DNA of 64,000 nucleotides from Fragilaria crotonensis. Taxonomy: Eukaryota > Bacillariophyta > Fragilariophyceae > Fragilariales > Fragilariaceae. The notes beneath the pieces were generated by a model. It had not been told where the DNA came from. It ran no database searches and saw only the letters and a list, made by a program, of their open reading frames with translations. The stretch is taken from assembly GCA_022925895.1 (NCBI GenBank), contig JAKSYS010000230.1, positions 1 through 64,000 on the forward strand, written 5' to 3'. Of the stretch, positions 22,201 through 31,857 are shown one piece after another. The stretch's first letter is position 1; each line of letters begins with the position of its first letter. The position numbers and the translations under genes were made by a program.

Positions 22201-23040
22201 GTCATCACTGGATGAATGACCACCACCGCCATCATCCTCACTGTCTGGTTCCTCCTCGGATTCTTCTTCGCTTTCCTCTTGTATTTTGTTCCTTAGTTCC
22301 CTTGCTAAAACTTCCGCAGCTTGATTCTTAACGGTCTTCATCGCGGCCTTCTCTGCCGGCGTTGCTTGAGTATTCAGCCACTGGTCGAATCGCTTGCGTG
22401 CCTGAGCTGTGGGCAAGACTTCGTCCAACTTGAAGGGCTTGGTCGTTTCTCCATCATCGGCAAGATGTCTTGAGCATACCAGCACAATGATCTTACAGGC
22501 ATCAGACATGGCGCCACCACGTTTGTCTCCTTCGATGTGCATTTCAAGATTCATGAGCTGCAATTGACTGGCATTGCAACTGCAGAGAGCGTAGGCGAAA
22601 GGATTCAACTTGTCAAGCGGGTAGGGCTGCACAGGTCGACCGTTGGCATATTCCTTCCAGTCAAGAACAAGGTACTTGAGCAATGACATGGCTGGTCTAG
22701 CAGAACGCTTCAACATGTTATCATGGTCACCAGATGGAGTTCCGCAAGCCTGCAACAGACCATAGAACTTCTGTCCTACTAATTCTTCATCCAAAATCGC
22801 CGCCGGAGCATGGCTCCCCAAGAGAAGAAGGGGTAGGTCGTCATCATAGAATTCTGGTGTGAAGCCAGTGCGAGGATCGACTTCGACGTAGTTCCGAAAG
22901 CGAGCGAGGCGACGCACGCGATCCTTGTGACCACCGCCAGTTAAGGGATCTAACTTTCGAAGCAATTGACGGATCTCAGCAGAACTACGCTCCGGATCTG
23001 GTCCATCCTGGTGGCCGTCTTCGTATTCTTCAGTTGACAT
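19273..23040 (-). CDS. Exocyst complex component SEC5 (EXOC2) homologue
   Basis: 1255-residue intronless protein. The conserved SEC5 N-terminal signature starts near residue 467: FDPILFLTLVHRDASYEVL, then a coiled-coil stretch and QNLVRDNFALFVRCADGIDVF (505-524). A DPLGI motif lies at 368-372, as in SEC5 proteins. Before it is an unusual 360-residue extension with an armadillo-like helical part (20-240) followed by acidic (254-282) and Lys-rich (302-313) low-complexity linkers. The C-terminal 700 residues are helical, like CATCHR-family tethers. SEC5 is one of eight exocyst subunits that tether secretory vesicles to the plasma membrane. Sequence conservation is modest, so the SEC5 name rests on this signature. 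The ATG at 23040 is used. Convergent with the broken glycosyltransferase (54 bp between stops). Confidence 0.82.
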   Translation of the reverse strand: MSTEEYEDGHQDGPDPERSSAEIRQLLRKLDPLTGGGHKDRVRRLARFRNYVEVDPRTGFTPEFYDDDLPLLLLGSHAPAAILDEELVGQKFYGLLQACGTPSGDHDNMLKRSARPAMSLLKYLVLDWKEYANGRPVQPYPLDKLNPFAYALCSCNASQLQLMNLEMHIEGDKRGGAMSDACKIIVLVCSRHLADDGETTKPFKLDEVLPTAQARKRFDQWLNTQATPAEKAAMKTVKNQAAEVLARELRNKIQEESEEESEEEPDSEDDGGGGHSSSDDFDGDALQSLKMRNKQAMKEIGKNEKGKKRKKTKGPAVRWEQCDLAKLLQAKAAMDQRGSQQLTVRDSQEAMAERARNEQEKAKALQKDPLGIRTNDKDLDLSKIESLKVNMLVQALKDIDDEFADIEQEREKNLNTDKSSQEDYAQRIRNLDAQKESLESILDSITSMGGDETKVSDRSVLPIDPNFDPILFLTLVHRDASYEVLNESMERLTNKTDNQVQQLQNLVRDNFALFVRCADGIDVFNHREGEGVEERMESLEALAFVCSDQARKSFKPLLDNTNEVRKVQSALAVLQRVVPILQAPHLMRQHLENNRFSQALKAYRRVLVIDDHCNIDLLNHVKAKAAEAAREARTDLEARLAQDKVSLPTILDGIRDLSELLELDIPKGKEDESETVGVFDIGGQVIHFRNHPPALACLLLQAAHFKVLVQVTIDLAEHNALRIYEGESLTQLQASDPEGSGTAETSSVTITETIDKGAVDGSKSKGGNQWKYDVLDGRVLATIRAVEVARTWLPRLLHIGTAAREDERRRSARVGRRRRNDSKALQSGAADHLSAFDVFLSNISPDVAKLVEHATFCALGSTSRGSGKDVTMSFGRNSPEKLRMLLRSPLPPTQSSKCAKELAELVQVVAESSVATNGLRPSEKDYFETYALSPLDECKLMAEEAVVTVERRRCIFAFDVCARTCSSRASGSGRLDGDALLACLRTLSDELTRPDECASEVEKGCELVVRRCCEGLASYVCDRGDSARLRAVAECADALTGSLQDVVREVDYMGGHSASVEEVMEEDVMGLESAMFDQYLENVRDQVAGCCKVGWLDMDPSSEKEIANQDMSAPATFPAYLSASLLAIVRCRAQVERALGEKVRRSEGATYQHLAMASAADGVVVGICKEVAMRKAKMKVRQADRMANELQFLLNTLKSYLKSENITLIESTRRTLLSRSGRGVQGDGPDGLAALEELERLGRVYVLCLGETSPA

Positions 23041-23324
23041 ATGATACGAATGAGCAAAAGGTGCTAAAGGGGTAAGAGTGCGAGAACCAGGAGAGGGGTG
23101 GTGAGGTTTTGTTTGATTCTATTGCACAGTGCAAGCAATGCCGTCAAGCATGATTGTACTCGGAGGCAAAGTACATGTGGTACTTCTGTACTTGTACTCG
23201 TACATGTGCTTGGTGCTGCTGGAGCTTGGAGCAGTACATAAGTACGATAGTAAGTGAACTGTAGGTCTGGTATCGTACACGTACTCGAGTATTGTGAGTG
23301 GGCATGACATCTGAGATAAAAACG

Positions 23325-23700
23325 ACACCCGAACCCGCAGCCGGCCGATTTTTCGTTGAGGCTTTTGGCCGCAGCCGGCCGTATGCCGATATATGCGCCC
23401 GGCCGGACCCGTCCGAAGTCCGACAGTCCCTGCCCGCACCGGGCCGCAGCTGGACTGGCACTGCCCGTACCCGTCCCGGGCCGCGGTCGCACGTAAGTAC
23501 AGTACATAGTACATACCTAGTACACAGTACTGTACTTACAGTATGAAATCAGCAACCACCGTAACCGTGAAAAATGATAAGATCCGCCCTTCACCCGGGA
23601 TGGGCCGAAAAGTGATAGGAACCGACTGGAGCCGGCCGGGACAAATACTCGGACCGCAGCCGCCCGAAATCACGGCCGGCCCGCGGTTTCCTGGTTCCTG
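23325..23700. repeat. GC-rich blocks with CCGCAGCCGGCCG and related words
   Basis: Two GC-rich blocks (23325-23480 and 23585-23700) sharing words such as GCAGCCGGCCG, GGGCCGCAG and CGGCCCGCGG, in sharp contrast with the AT-rich flanks. They could be remnants of a GC-rich MITE or a local expansion; no clean terminal inverted repeats were found. Confidence 0.5.
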
Positions 23701-23900
23701 GTATGTCATACGTAAATCTGGTACTTGTAGTTGTATCGTATATGGCCTACATGGCTATACGCATAAAGGGCCACCGGTATGAGACATGAGACCATGTACA
23801 GTACAGGGTACGAGTACAAGGTGTTTGGCCTTCGTTGGACCTATACAGTAGTACGGTGCCCTGGTTGTCCCAGTCCAAAATCAACTGTAGTAGTGTAGAA

Positions 23901-23939
23901 GTATACAGTATACAGTATACAGTATACAGTATACAGTAC
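23901..23939 (+). repeat. TATACAG heptamer microsatellite
   Basis: Five consecutive TATACAG-type units, perfect apart from the ends. Confidence 0.9.
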
Positions 23940-24094
23940 ACGTGAAACACGCGAGTTGAATCGGAAAAGGGCATTCGCTTAGTATATCATTAGGGACCCT
24001 ACAAGCGCCCATTGAACTTGCTGATTTCATTTTCATCTCCTCTGCAGTAGGTGACCAGAGAGTCAAACTCCTTGCTTGAATTCTTGATGAATCA

Positions 24095-24345
24095 ATCCTG
24101 TGATTATTATATTGCTGCAATACAGCAGCAAGTAGGGGTTGGGATTGTGAAGTGTGGAGTTTGAGATTGAAAAGTGCAAGGGACTCTATCCAGATTTGTG
24201 ACAATTTTCTATCAAAGCAATGCTGCAATAACAATTTCACTGCCATGGAGAAGAAAGTAGTGGTTGCACTTGTGATGTGTGGAATTTGAAAATACAATTT
24301 TCTAATGAAGCAACTCTGCAACTACTATTTCACTGCCATATAGCA
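24095..24345 (+). repeat. Degenerate tandem repeat, about 93-bp period, 2.5-3 units
   Basis: Recurring words CAATTTTCTA.TGAAGCAA, TGCTGCAATA and TTTCACTGCCAT appear about 93 bp apart (24202 and 24295), with a weaker unit before 24200. Non-coding. Confidence 0.65.
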
Positions 24346-24360
24346 GTAGGTGGTGCTTGT

Positions 24361-24403
24361 GCTTGTGATTGTGATTGTGATTGTGATTGTGATCACAATC
24401 ATA
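24361..24403 (+). repeat. TTGTGA hexamer microsatellite ending in a palindrome
   Basis: Five TTGTGA units ending in GATTGTGATCACAATC, a perfect 16-bp palindrome. Confidence 0.85.
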
Positions 24404-24969
24404 AGTTTTTAGGCTTTTCTAGGGTGAGACAAGTGTGGCAGTCCTAACAAAGTTACGAGTTTGGTTGATAAATTGCTTGCTGTGAAACCTTCCAAAGACA
24501 CATGCCGTAACTGATAAGCATTGAAGCATTCTAATTTCTCCAGTGTTGAAGCAACCATTAATCCCAAAAGGAAGAACCTATCATGACATCAAATGAAAGA
24601 TGTCAACAAATTCGTGTATGATTTCAAACCCGGAAATCCCAGGATGCCAACACCGGTAGTATAACAGCATTAACAATTAACAATTCCGATGCTGCCAAAG
24701 GCGAAGTACTCGGAGTACTGTACTCCAGTACTAGTACTGTGTGTCATGCTCGCAGTAGATATCTCTGAACTCGGAGCTCGGAACCGGCTTCGTGGGACTC
24801 AAGTTAGCCTCCATTCGTCTTCGGTCTGCTGTTGGATCCATTCTAACCTTGGCGGCGAGCTCATCATGAAAGGTAGCAGATGAGCCTGTACAATTATCAG
24901 GTACTTGTACTGTACCGACATTTGACATCTACGAGCAGGTCACTCGTGAACGAATATTGAGAGATCACG

Positions 24970-26186
24970 ATGGAAGACTCGTATGAAATGATTGACAGCT
25001 CCCAGCGCAATTCTTCCCAGCAATGGGATGTGCCGGAGTGTATCACATCAGATGAGGTGATTGATCGCATCGAAGTTTTTATTGCAAGCGTCGTTGAAAT
25101 GATGAATGGCGGGAAATTACCTTCCACGAGATCGCTTGGAGAAAAGAGCATGAAGCGCTTCACGCTGTCGCACAGTCGATCATTCACGTCCATTCTCATG
25201 GTGCTTTCCTACTGCCACTCACTGTTGGGTCACAATCGGTCAGCAACGACGAGAGAAGTCTACTATTTCTTTGTCACACACTTCAGAAATCAACGCGAGT
25301 GCGATAGCGCCATATGGGAAACAGCTGAGTTGCTTGGGGTGCCGAGAATGAGTCTAGGATTGGCAGCGAGTCCGAAAGGTAGGCGAAGGGATACATTTGT
25401 GGTCAGTGTCGTGCTAGTACCGCCGCGGCGCCAAACTCACAACCTGAACCGATCATTACGCGGTGCGGTCTTGCAGGTTGGTTCTGCGGGTCCCTCGAGA
25501 TCATTCGCAAAGGAAACGTGACGAATGCACAAGCAAGTTCGTCAATTCAAGGTCTTCCAATCACGCGAGAATGGTTGGACTGGGATCAAAAGTTTCAAAT
25601 GAGAACATCCGCTACGTGCATCATCGTAGTCGAGAAAGAAGGCGTTTACAATCGTCTGTCTGAAGATCGATTCTTTGACCGCGTTCCGTGCATTCTGGTC
25701 ACTGGAAAGGGATTTCCGGACTTAGCCACAAGAGCGCTCGTCTCGTGCTTGTATCAACAATTTGGTCTTCCAGTATATGGAATTTGTGATTGTAATCCCT
25801 ATGGTGTAAGTGTATTGTGGACCTACTACAAGGGAAGTACACGACTTGGTGTCGATGGCGAAGATCGCTATAGCGTGCCAATTCAGTGGTTGGGATTGAG
25901 ACCATCCCAAGTCGAGAAGCTCCGTAAGGAGCAAAAGTTTCCTCCCGACGTGTATCAACAAATGACGGACTTCGATCGGAAACGGCTGGGAACGTTTTGC
26001 GACGAGACGCACGCGATTCACGAAAGCGGGCCAAGTCGACTGGAGGAATTCGTGATGATGCAAAAGCTTGGCTACAAAGTGGAACTTGAGGCTTTGCAAT
26101 GGATGGGTATGAATTACCTTTGCGATTGGTTGCACGAGGTTCTACAAATGCAACGATTGTGGGGGGCAGGGTTGGTACCTAGATAG
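24970..26186 (+). CDS. SPO11: SPO11 meiotic double-strand-break protein (topoisomerase VI A-like), two exons
   Basis: Exons 24970-25378 and 25477-26186, with a 98-bp GT-AG intron between; spliced length 372 residues, close to other SPO11 proteins. The winged-helix domain carries TTREVYYFF (93-101), where the second Tyr (Y99) matches the catalytic residue that forms the 5'-phosphotyrosyl bond. The Toprim domain shows the metal-binding Glu in IIVVEKEGVYNRL and the D-x-N/D position in GICDCNPYG. The splice is supported by restoring ASPKGWFCGSLEI, the family's SxKGxxxG strand, across the junction (phase 1). SPO11 starts meiotic recombination; it could also be a SPO11-2-type paralogue. A nuclear protein expressed in meiosis (family knowledge). 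Convergent with YtoQ, with 43 bp between stops. Confidence 0.9.
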
Positions 26187-26229
26187 GATTCCTCGTAACC
26201 AGAGCTATGTCTTCACAGCGAAATTCGGA

Positions 26230-26829
26230 CTATGGATTTGGATTTCCTTTCCCGAGTCTATCAGCAATTGGCACGAACGCCTTGCCATCCTTAGGGGGAG
26301 GCAGATTGCCGTTGATAACATAGTCGAGAGTTTGAACAACTTGCTCAGCTTCTTCGCAAACAACACTCGCACTAGCATTGACTTCCTTGAGCATGTGTGA
26401 GATGGACGGCGGATGGAGGGTGATGATTGGTTTTCCCTTGGCAGCGGCGTATCCTGCATCAAAAGCAGCATTCCACTGTCTATATTTCTCGCCAAAGCGA
26501 ACGACAACAATGTCCGCATCGTCCAAAAGCGTTTTGGTGCGAACGCCGTTCATCCTTGCGCCTATCGAGTCCCAATTTTTGCGCACTTCCTCCATCCCCA
26601 GAATGATCGCTCCGCAGTCATCGGAATCTTCGTGACTAGTGTTGGGCGACGTTAAAATGACAGGGAGCTTCTTTTCTCGGACTCCATTGGAAACAACTTC
26701 TCGCCAATCAGAATGAATCTCTCCCGACAAATACACCTTCCATACTTTCTCAGATGTACCGATACTACTGAGCGACCGACTGACTGGGAGAGTCGAAATT
26801 ATTTTGAAAGCGGTGCGGGTAACAAGCAT
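26230..26829 (-). CDS. YtoQ family protein (nucleoside 2-deoxyribosyltransferase-like fold)
   Basis: 199 residues, matching the YtoQ family almost throughout: VYLSGEIHSDWREVV (32-46), HEDSDDCGAIILGME (66-80), ADIVVVRFGEKYRQWNAAF (near 105-123) and DAGYAAAKGKPIITLHPPS (124-142), then HMLKEVNASASVV. The family is widespread in bacteria and patchy in eukaryotes and is related in fold to nucleoside 2-deoxyribosyltransferases, but its reaction is unknown. The first 22 residues are basic and hydroxylated without acids (TRTAFKIISTLPVSRSLSS), which suggests a mitochondrial or other organellar leader. The ATG at 26829 is the first in frame. No intron. Confidence 0.93.
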   Translation of the reverse strand: MLVTRTAFKIISTLPVSRSLSSIGTSEKVWKVYLSGEIHSDWREVVSNGVREKKLPVILTSPNTSHEDSDDCGAIILGMEEVRKNWDSIGARMNGVRTKTLLDDADIVVVRFGEKYRQWNAAFDAGYAAAKGKPIITLHPPSISHMLKEVNASASVVCEEAEQVVQTLDYVINGNLPPPKDGKAFVPIADRLGKGNPNP

Positions 26830-27523
26830 GAGAATTCTGATCGAGATAGGAAGCCTGGGTATTCTCTCTAGAACACTTGTCGCCTGATGGATCTGCTTGC
26901 TACGTGAAAAACTCGGGACTACTCTTTGTGGTCAAATGGAGTTCGTTGCTGTGCTGTGATGGCCGCGTGGGGTCAGACGTCAGAGTTTAAAAGCAGGGCC
27001 CTGGATCTTGCGACGCAGCTTCACGAACTCAGCTATGACATACAGCAAGTCCCGGTACCAGGTATGAGATAGAGGAAGAACACGTGTAACGTACAGTACG
27101 TCAGTATTTAAAACTTAATTAAAGGATTCTCAAATATGCATAGTACTACATGTGGTACTACAGTACTTAGTATGAAATATGAAGTACATGAACTATGAAC
27201 GTACTGTACGTCCTATCTAGGCGACACCAGCACATATCGTATGTATGGTTTATGCGGTGTACAGTACGAAGGTGGTACAAGGACAGTAAAAGTACGTGGT
27301 ACTTGTACTGTACAATACCAGGTACAGTACAAAGTATGATACAATACAAGGCTTGGAGTATTGTATTGTATGACATAGCACATCTCATTCCGCCAAATCA
27401 GCACAACTGGTGGCGCGGCAGGCTCGTTGCTGTCGAACGTAAATATCCTGGATTTGGCACTTCGCACCTTGGCGACTTCTGACACTTGAACACCGCTGAC
27501 ATTTCAGAGATCCCAGACCCCTC
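26830..27523. promoter_or_regulatory. Head-to-head spacer between YtoQ and THH1-like genes, GTAC-saturated
   Basis: 694 bp. From about 27045 to 27370 I count about eighteen GTAC tetramers in about 330 bp (about 1.3 expected for random sequence), often as GGTACAGTAC-type clusters. It holds both promoters by position. No gene seen. Confidence 0.55.
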
Positions 27524-28562
27524 ATGGAGAACGGATTCGTGACAACAGAGGAGGTAGTCGTCTCCGTGACAGATGTGAAGGAGCGTATGCACACCGCATC
27601 GTGGATGATAATGTGGTCTGGATACCTTCTTGCGACGATTGCTTGTGGAATACAGGCGTGGAGGGATCACAAAAAGTATGATCCCTCCTCCGGTGCAGAT
27701 GTAGAGCAGGGCGTTCCGAGCAATCGAGAAGGAAACGAAACCAGTAGTGGCGATAGCACTCGCAGTTCGGTAAGGATTCTTGCGCATAAGATTGTCCGCT
27801 GTTGACAGAACAATCATTCCTAATGCTTTGCCTCTATGTTTTTCAAAGTTTTATCGCCACCTGTGCTTTGCGCTATTAACACGAACTGCTCTGATTCCTG
27901 TTGAGGTTTATGCGACATCGAATTATCTACAACTTATTGCAGAAACTTTTCCCGAAATGACATTTGCGTCGGCTTGGACACTTCTGGTCTCATTTTTTGT
28001 TCAGCTGGTCGGAGCTGCCTCTGGCGCCGGAACGTACGAGCGACCTGGGAACATTTTGCAGGCGATAGCCTACGGCATTTACGTGATTCTGATTCTCACT
28101 GACTTATGGAACGATCACGCATCAGTTCTACTTTATGCTATACTGTGTTGCATTTATGCGGCACTGCTTGGTACTCTGCTGTATTTTGGTCCACGACTTC
28201 TAGCCATTTTGCAACCAAGTCTGTCCCGTAGATCTGGCCTTGGAATTCGACTGATTGGATGCACGCTTATCTGCATGATCACGTTCGGGTTACAATCTGT
28301 GAACCTTGCACGACAGGTAGTCGCTCCGCCGAAGGAAAGGAAGTTGTGGTGGTCGTATGGATCTGTTGAACTTTTCCCGTCGATCGCGTTACTTTTTATG
28401 ATGCATTCAAATCGGTCTCAACGCAACAAGTCTTCCAGTGGAAGAGCATCCACGAGTCAATCTGAAATCGCTGGACGTCGAGGGGGCGATTCAAAACAAG
28501 GAGAGACGGCTACGTTAATCAAATCTGGTGCGAGCTATGGTACATCATCTGATTCATCGTGA
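27524..28562 (+). CDS. THH1/TOM1/TOM3-like seven-transmembrane protein, two exons
   Basis: Exons 27524-27769 and 27849-28562 with a 79-bp phase-0 GT-AG intron (GTAAGG...TTTTTCAAAG); 319 residues. Seven hydrophobic segments: one in exon 1 (SWMIMWSGYLLATIACGIQ) and six in exon 2. The last segment, SVELFPSIALLFMM, resembles the conserved VE(I/L)xPS end of plant THH1/TOM1/TOM3 proteins (PF06454), tonoplast proteins of unclear cellular role that some plant RNA viruses recruit. The loop after helix 1 is Ser/Glu-rich, and the C-terminal tail is Ser-rich and probably cytosolic. The splice choice is supported because it alone among nearby AGs keeps the frame and joins RSS to FYRHLCFALLTR. A GPCR-like assignment cannot be excluded. 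Confidence 0.78.
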
Positions 28563-29079
28563 TGAGCTGCTTGGCATACCACTACAATGTCCGAGCTCTA
28601 TACATAGGCCCGGTTAGCATAATGGCGTAAGCACACCATGCGCAAGAAGCAGTGGGAACATTGTTGGCGCTATTACTTCGTCGTATAAGACCATAGTAAC
28701 TTCAGGTGTGTGTAGTTTACACTTCGGCCTATGCAGCCTGCATTCGCAAGGAGGAGGCGTTAGGCGCGCGGCATCAGTTCGAGTTTGTCCATTCATACGA
28801 GAGAGCTGCACACACACATAACATAGGTATGTTCATCCTTGCGATCTTGTACTTCAAGGACCCTGTTTCCAAGTATGCATTATATGGCATCTCTTACAGT
28901 TGTCGCTGTACCTGGAACCTAGGTTTGTACTACCAGCTCCTACCGGTAATAATAGTTGGAACAGGGCATTGCCGTATATTGTACAAGTACTACTGAGAAA
29001 TATTTTGGTAGGGAATTCAGAAATGGAAGTTCAGTGCAGTCCTGAGTGTTGCGTAAATATCTTCCTCTTATGGTAGACC
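28563..29079. other. Intergenic spacer, nothing recognised
   Basis: 517 bp between the THH1-like gene and the ArsS-like pseudogene. A box A-like TAGCATAATGG at 28617 has no partner box B at tRNA distance. Short open frames look like chance. Confidence 0.4.
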
Positions 29080-30345
29080 ATGCGGTCGGTAAACCTCGCC
29101 CTCTTCATCCACTTGACTTGGAATACTCTATCAAACAGCGATAAGTTGGGTCTGAACCAGAAAATTTCCGGACTGGAAAAGAAAAAGAAATGGGAGCGAA
29201 TGGACCTGTTTGGGGCAACCCTCCTTGACCAGACATTAGATGAAATTAAATCAGATGATGACTTTCAGGAGACAGTGAAGCGGATGAACAAAATTGGTGT
29301 GGCAGGGATAGCCATCAACGAAAGAATCAATCGCCACCGTGCTCTGGATTCCCTTAAAATTCCCGAGTTCAACACTTTTTTTGCTCAACAGATGGAGAAG
29401 GATGGTTCGTTGCACCGACAGGAACCACAGTTCTTGCAGATCACCATTGGTCTGTACTGTCATCAAGCTTGCGGTCACTGTCATGTGGAAATCAGTCCTC
29501 TGCGGAAAGAAATGATGGCGGCGGAAACTGTTCTCAATGCTGGCAGCGGCCTATGAAGAATACGCCTTTCATAACCGCTCTTGACATCACTGGTGGAGCA
29601 CCTGCTGAGCTTAATGACCACTCCTGTCTTCTTGTTAAGATGGCCCGTAATTTTAGACCTAATTTCGAAATCATTGATCATTGCAACCTCACCATTTTGC
29701 AGGAGCCTGGTCAAGAGGATCTTGTGGACTTGTTTAAAAAAAACAGAGTGACCGTTATTGCATTGATGCCATGGTACCCTTCTTAAAATGTTGATGAACA
29801 ATGTGGCAGGGGTGTCTTTGAGAGATCAATAGCAGCATTGCTTGCTTTGAATGAGGGTGGAGATGGAACGGACCTCCCTTTGCATCTACTAGTTTACAAC
29901 ACATTAGGTGCTTTCTTGTCACCGGAGCAGGCAAATCTTGAGGTCAAGTCTAAGGAAGTTATGGCTGATAATTTCGGGATTCTTTTCAACTCTTTGTTCC
30001 CCATGACAAACATGCCCATTAAGAGAGTCACTGATGTTTTGCACAGGTGCTATGCACTCAACGACTGCAAGTTCAACCCGGACACTACCAAGAGCCTTAT
30101 GTGCCCAACAGAAAGGTATGTACTAAAGTGTGGAAGAAGTTCATTATCACATTCCCTTTGTGGCTGCTGCTGATGTCACATTGCTCGCATCAAGGTTTTC
30201 ATTGCGATTTCAACCAGCAGGAGCTTGGGTATGGAAGTGGTGCGGATACTTCTCATGAAGGGGGTGTGTCAATCTTTGACTTGGAATTGCTTTAGACCAA
30301 CAGAAGCATGGGATCAAAAATGATATCCATTTGTATGCCTTGTTG
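29080..30345 (+). pseudogene. ArsS-like radical SAM / DUF3641 protein pseudogene (arsenosugar biosynthesis type)
   Basis: Remnant of a host radical SAM protein of the ArsS type, which in arsenosugar synthesis adds the deoxyadenosyl group to dimethylarsenite (family knowledge). Visible blocks in order are LQITIGLYCHQACGHCHVE near 29438-29490, containing the [4Fe-4S] CxxxCxxC; LDITGGAPAELN near 29580; IIDHCNLTILQEPGQEDLV near 29671; LVYNTLGAFLSPEQANLE near 29890; FGILFNSLFPMTNMPIKR near 29972; FNPDTTKSLMCP near 30072; DFNQQELGYG near 30211; and a weak final IKNDIHLYAL near 30318. At least one frameshift follows the Fe-S motif (stop TGA 29554), an in-frame TAA interrupts after PWYPS (near 29784), and at least one more frameshift occurs after 30110. 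No intron model fixes these, so it is a dead gene or an assembly-damaged one. Convergent with the DENND4-like gene. Confidence 0.85.
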
Positions 30346-31857
30346 AGGCTTTCTTGGCTGCAATCATCAATCTGTCTGGAGTAAGCTCCTTGACCCCTTC
30401 ATGGTCATCTTGCTTACACATGAGCCAGACTCTAAAGACTTGCTTAATTGCTCAGCTTAGCTCCATTTTCCTTGAAGAGGACAATAAGGAGATCTGATGT
30501 CTTTATGATTTCTTGCTGTCGATGACTGGACCAGGAGTTTGGCATATTGAATGAACTTGCCAATGTTGCTGTCTGCAGTCAATATGCAACTGTCCAAGAG
30601 TTTGATAACTTTGTACAGATTTGCTTGGTTGGTGGTTGCAGCATTCTTTGTATCAAGGTGGTTCTCTCTGATAATGATCTTCAAAGGAGCCACTCTGCTT
30701 CACAGGTTGTTCATGCCAATTTTGGTCCTGCTCTGACCACAGGTAAATCTCCTTCTTTGCAGTGTTTGACAAGGATCCCAGCCAACCAGCACCTGTTTGA
30801 GTGAAATCTCCTGCACCAGCTTGTTGTCATCCATCACCTCCAGCATTATGTCCAGGATAATATAAGATCATCCCATCTTTTGGGCTCTGTCTTGGATGTC
30901 TCTATGGAAGTGATAGAGGCCTTCAGCATTTCACTCAAAGGGTTCCTTGTGGACTTCCCTGATGGCAGCAGGCTTGTAGATCTTGGACTGTTTGCTCCTT
31001 TTGTAATCAAGCAATTTTTGAACTGCTAGCTAGCACTGGGGAGAGTGCAAAGGCAGTTTCCGGTAATTCAGCCATGGTGTTGTCTTGTTTTTCTGCTTGT
31101 TTCTAACTTGCGCAGAGCACGCATGTGATTCCCCAAAGTTTGTAGGCGTCAACAAGTGGTGGTTAAACTCTGAATGAGGGCACTTTGATAAAAGTAGGTG
31201 TTTTAGTTTCTTGTGAGAAGAACTGTAGTTTCTTCGGCTTCTGTGTCGTCACGTCTCAGATTGGAGTTCAATTCTCAGTATTGAATCCGGAGTTTGAGTC
31301 CAAGACATGCGCGTTATTTTGCATGCGCGACTGCACCTGCGACTCAGTACAAATTTACAATATTTGCGCTATCTATGAGCAAACTTGGGAACCTGCTGAA
31401 AAAATTAGAGAAAGGGAACATTTCAGTTTGCAGTTGAAAACTCTGCTCCTACAGCCTGCAAATCGATCCGCTCGCACTCATCCATTTCAATTTGCTGTCT
31501 CCTTCTGCAGCCTGAAATCCATTCCTCTCGCTCTTTCTTTGATTCAAGTCTTTCTATCTATATCTTGTTCATCTTTGCTTATAATACGGGCTTGCTGTGT
31601 TGAAAGCAAGTATGGTGTCATTGTCTGGCGGTGTTGCCTCCCAATTTGCCACTTCCTTCCTCCTCTGCCTTCCATTTCTCAAAGCTCTAAGTTCTTCAGG
31701 CGAAAAAAGCCCGATGATGGCTTTCTCAGCTCGTCTGAACCGGTTCTGCGACAGAGCACTGCAATTTGATCGTGCTTTTGAAAAAAAGGAAGTCTCTATT
31801 CTCATCAGTTCAAGATTAATTGCTTAATACACTCAAATAGGCATGATGTGATGCGAC
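30346..31857. other. 1.5 kb of non-coding or decayed sequence
   Basis: No gene recognised. Short frames on both strands (for example 30457-30693 minus, 31185-31769 plus) carry no known motif and have unlike composition to the neighbouring genes. It may hold decayed mobile DNA. Confidence 0.4.

Larger units (their letters stand above)
23041..24969. other. 1.9-kb spacer between divergent SEC5 and SPO11; repeats only
   Basis: No supported gene. From left: GTAC-rich stretch (23155-23290), GC-rich block (23325-23480), another GTAC cluster (23480-23530), second GC-rich block (23585-23700), microsatellites and a degenerate 93-bp repeat (24095-24345). A further GTAC cluster lies at 24700-24740. Promoters for both genes must lie at its ends. 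Confidence 0.5.

Noticed and set aside
27770-27808. A 39-bp intron in the THH1-like gene ending at TTGACAG
   Set aside because: It breaks the reading frame. The acceptor at 27847-27848 keeps phase 0 and has a better pyrimidine tract.
28614-28780. tRNA-like box A (TAGCATAATGG)
   Set aside because: No box B at the right distance and no cloverleaf.
31185-31769. 194-codon plus-strand open frame
   Set aside because: No domain and spacer-like composition. The start lacks support, and convergent neighbours are explained without it.
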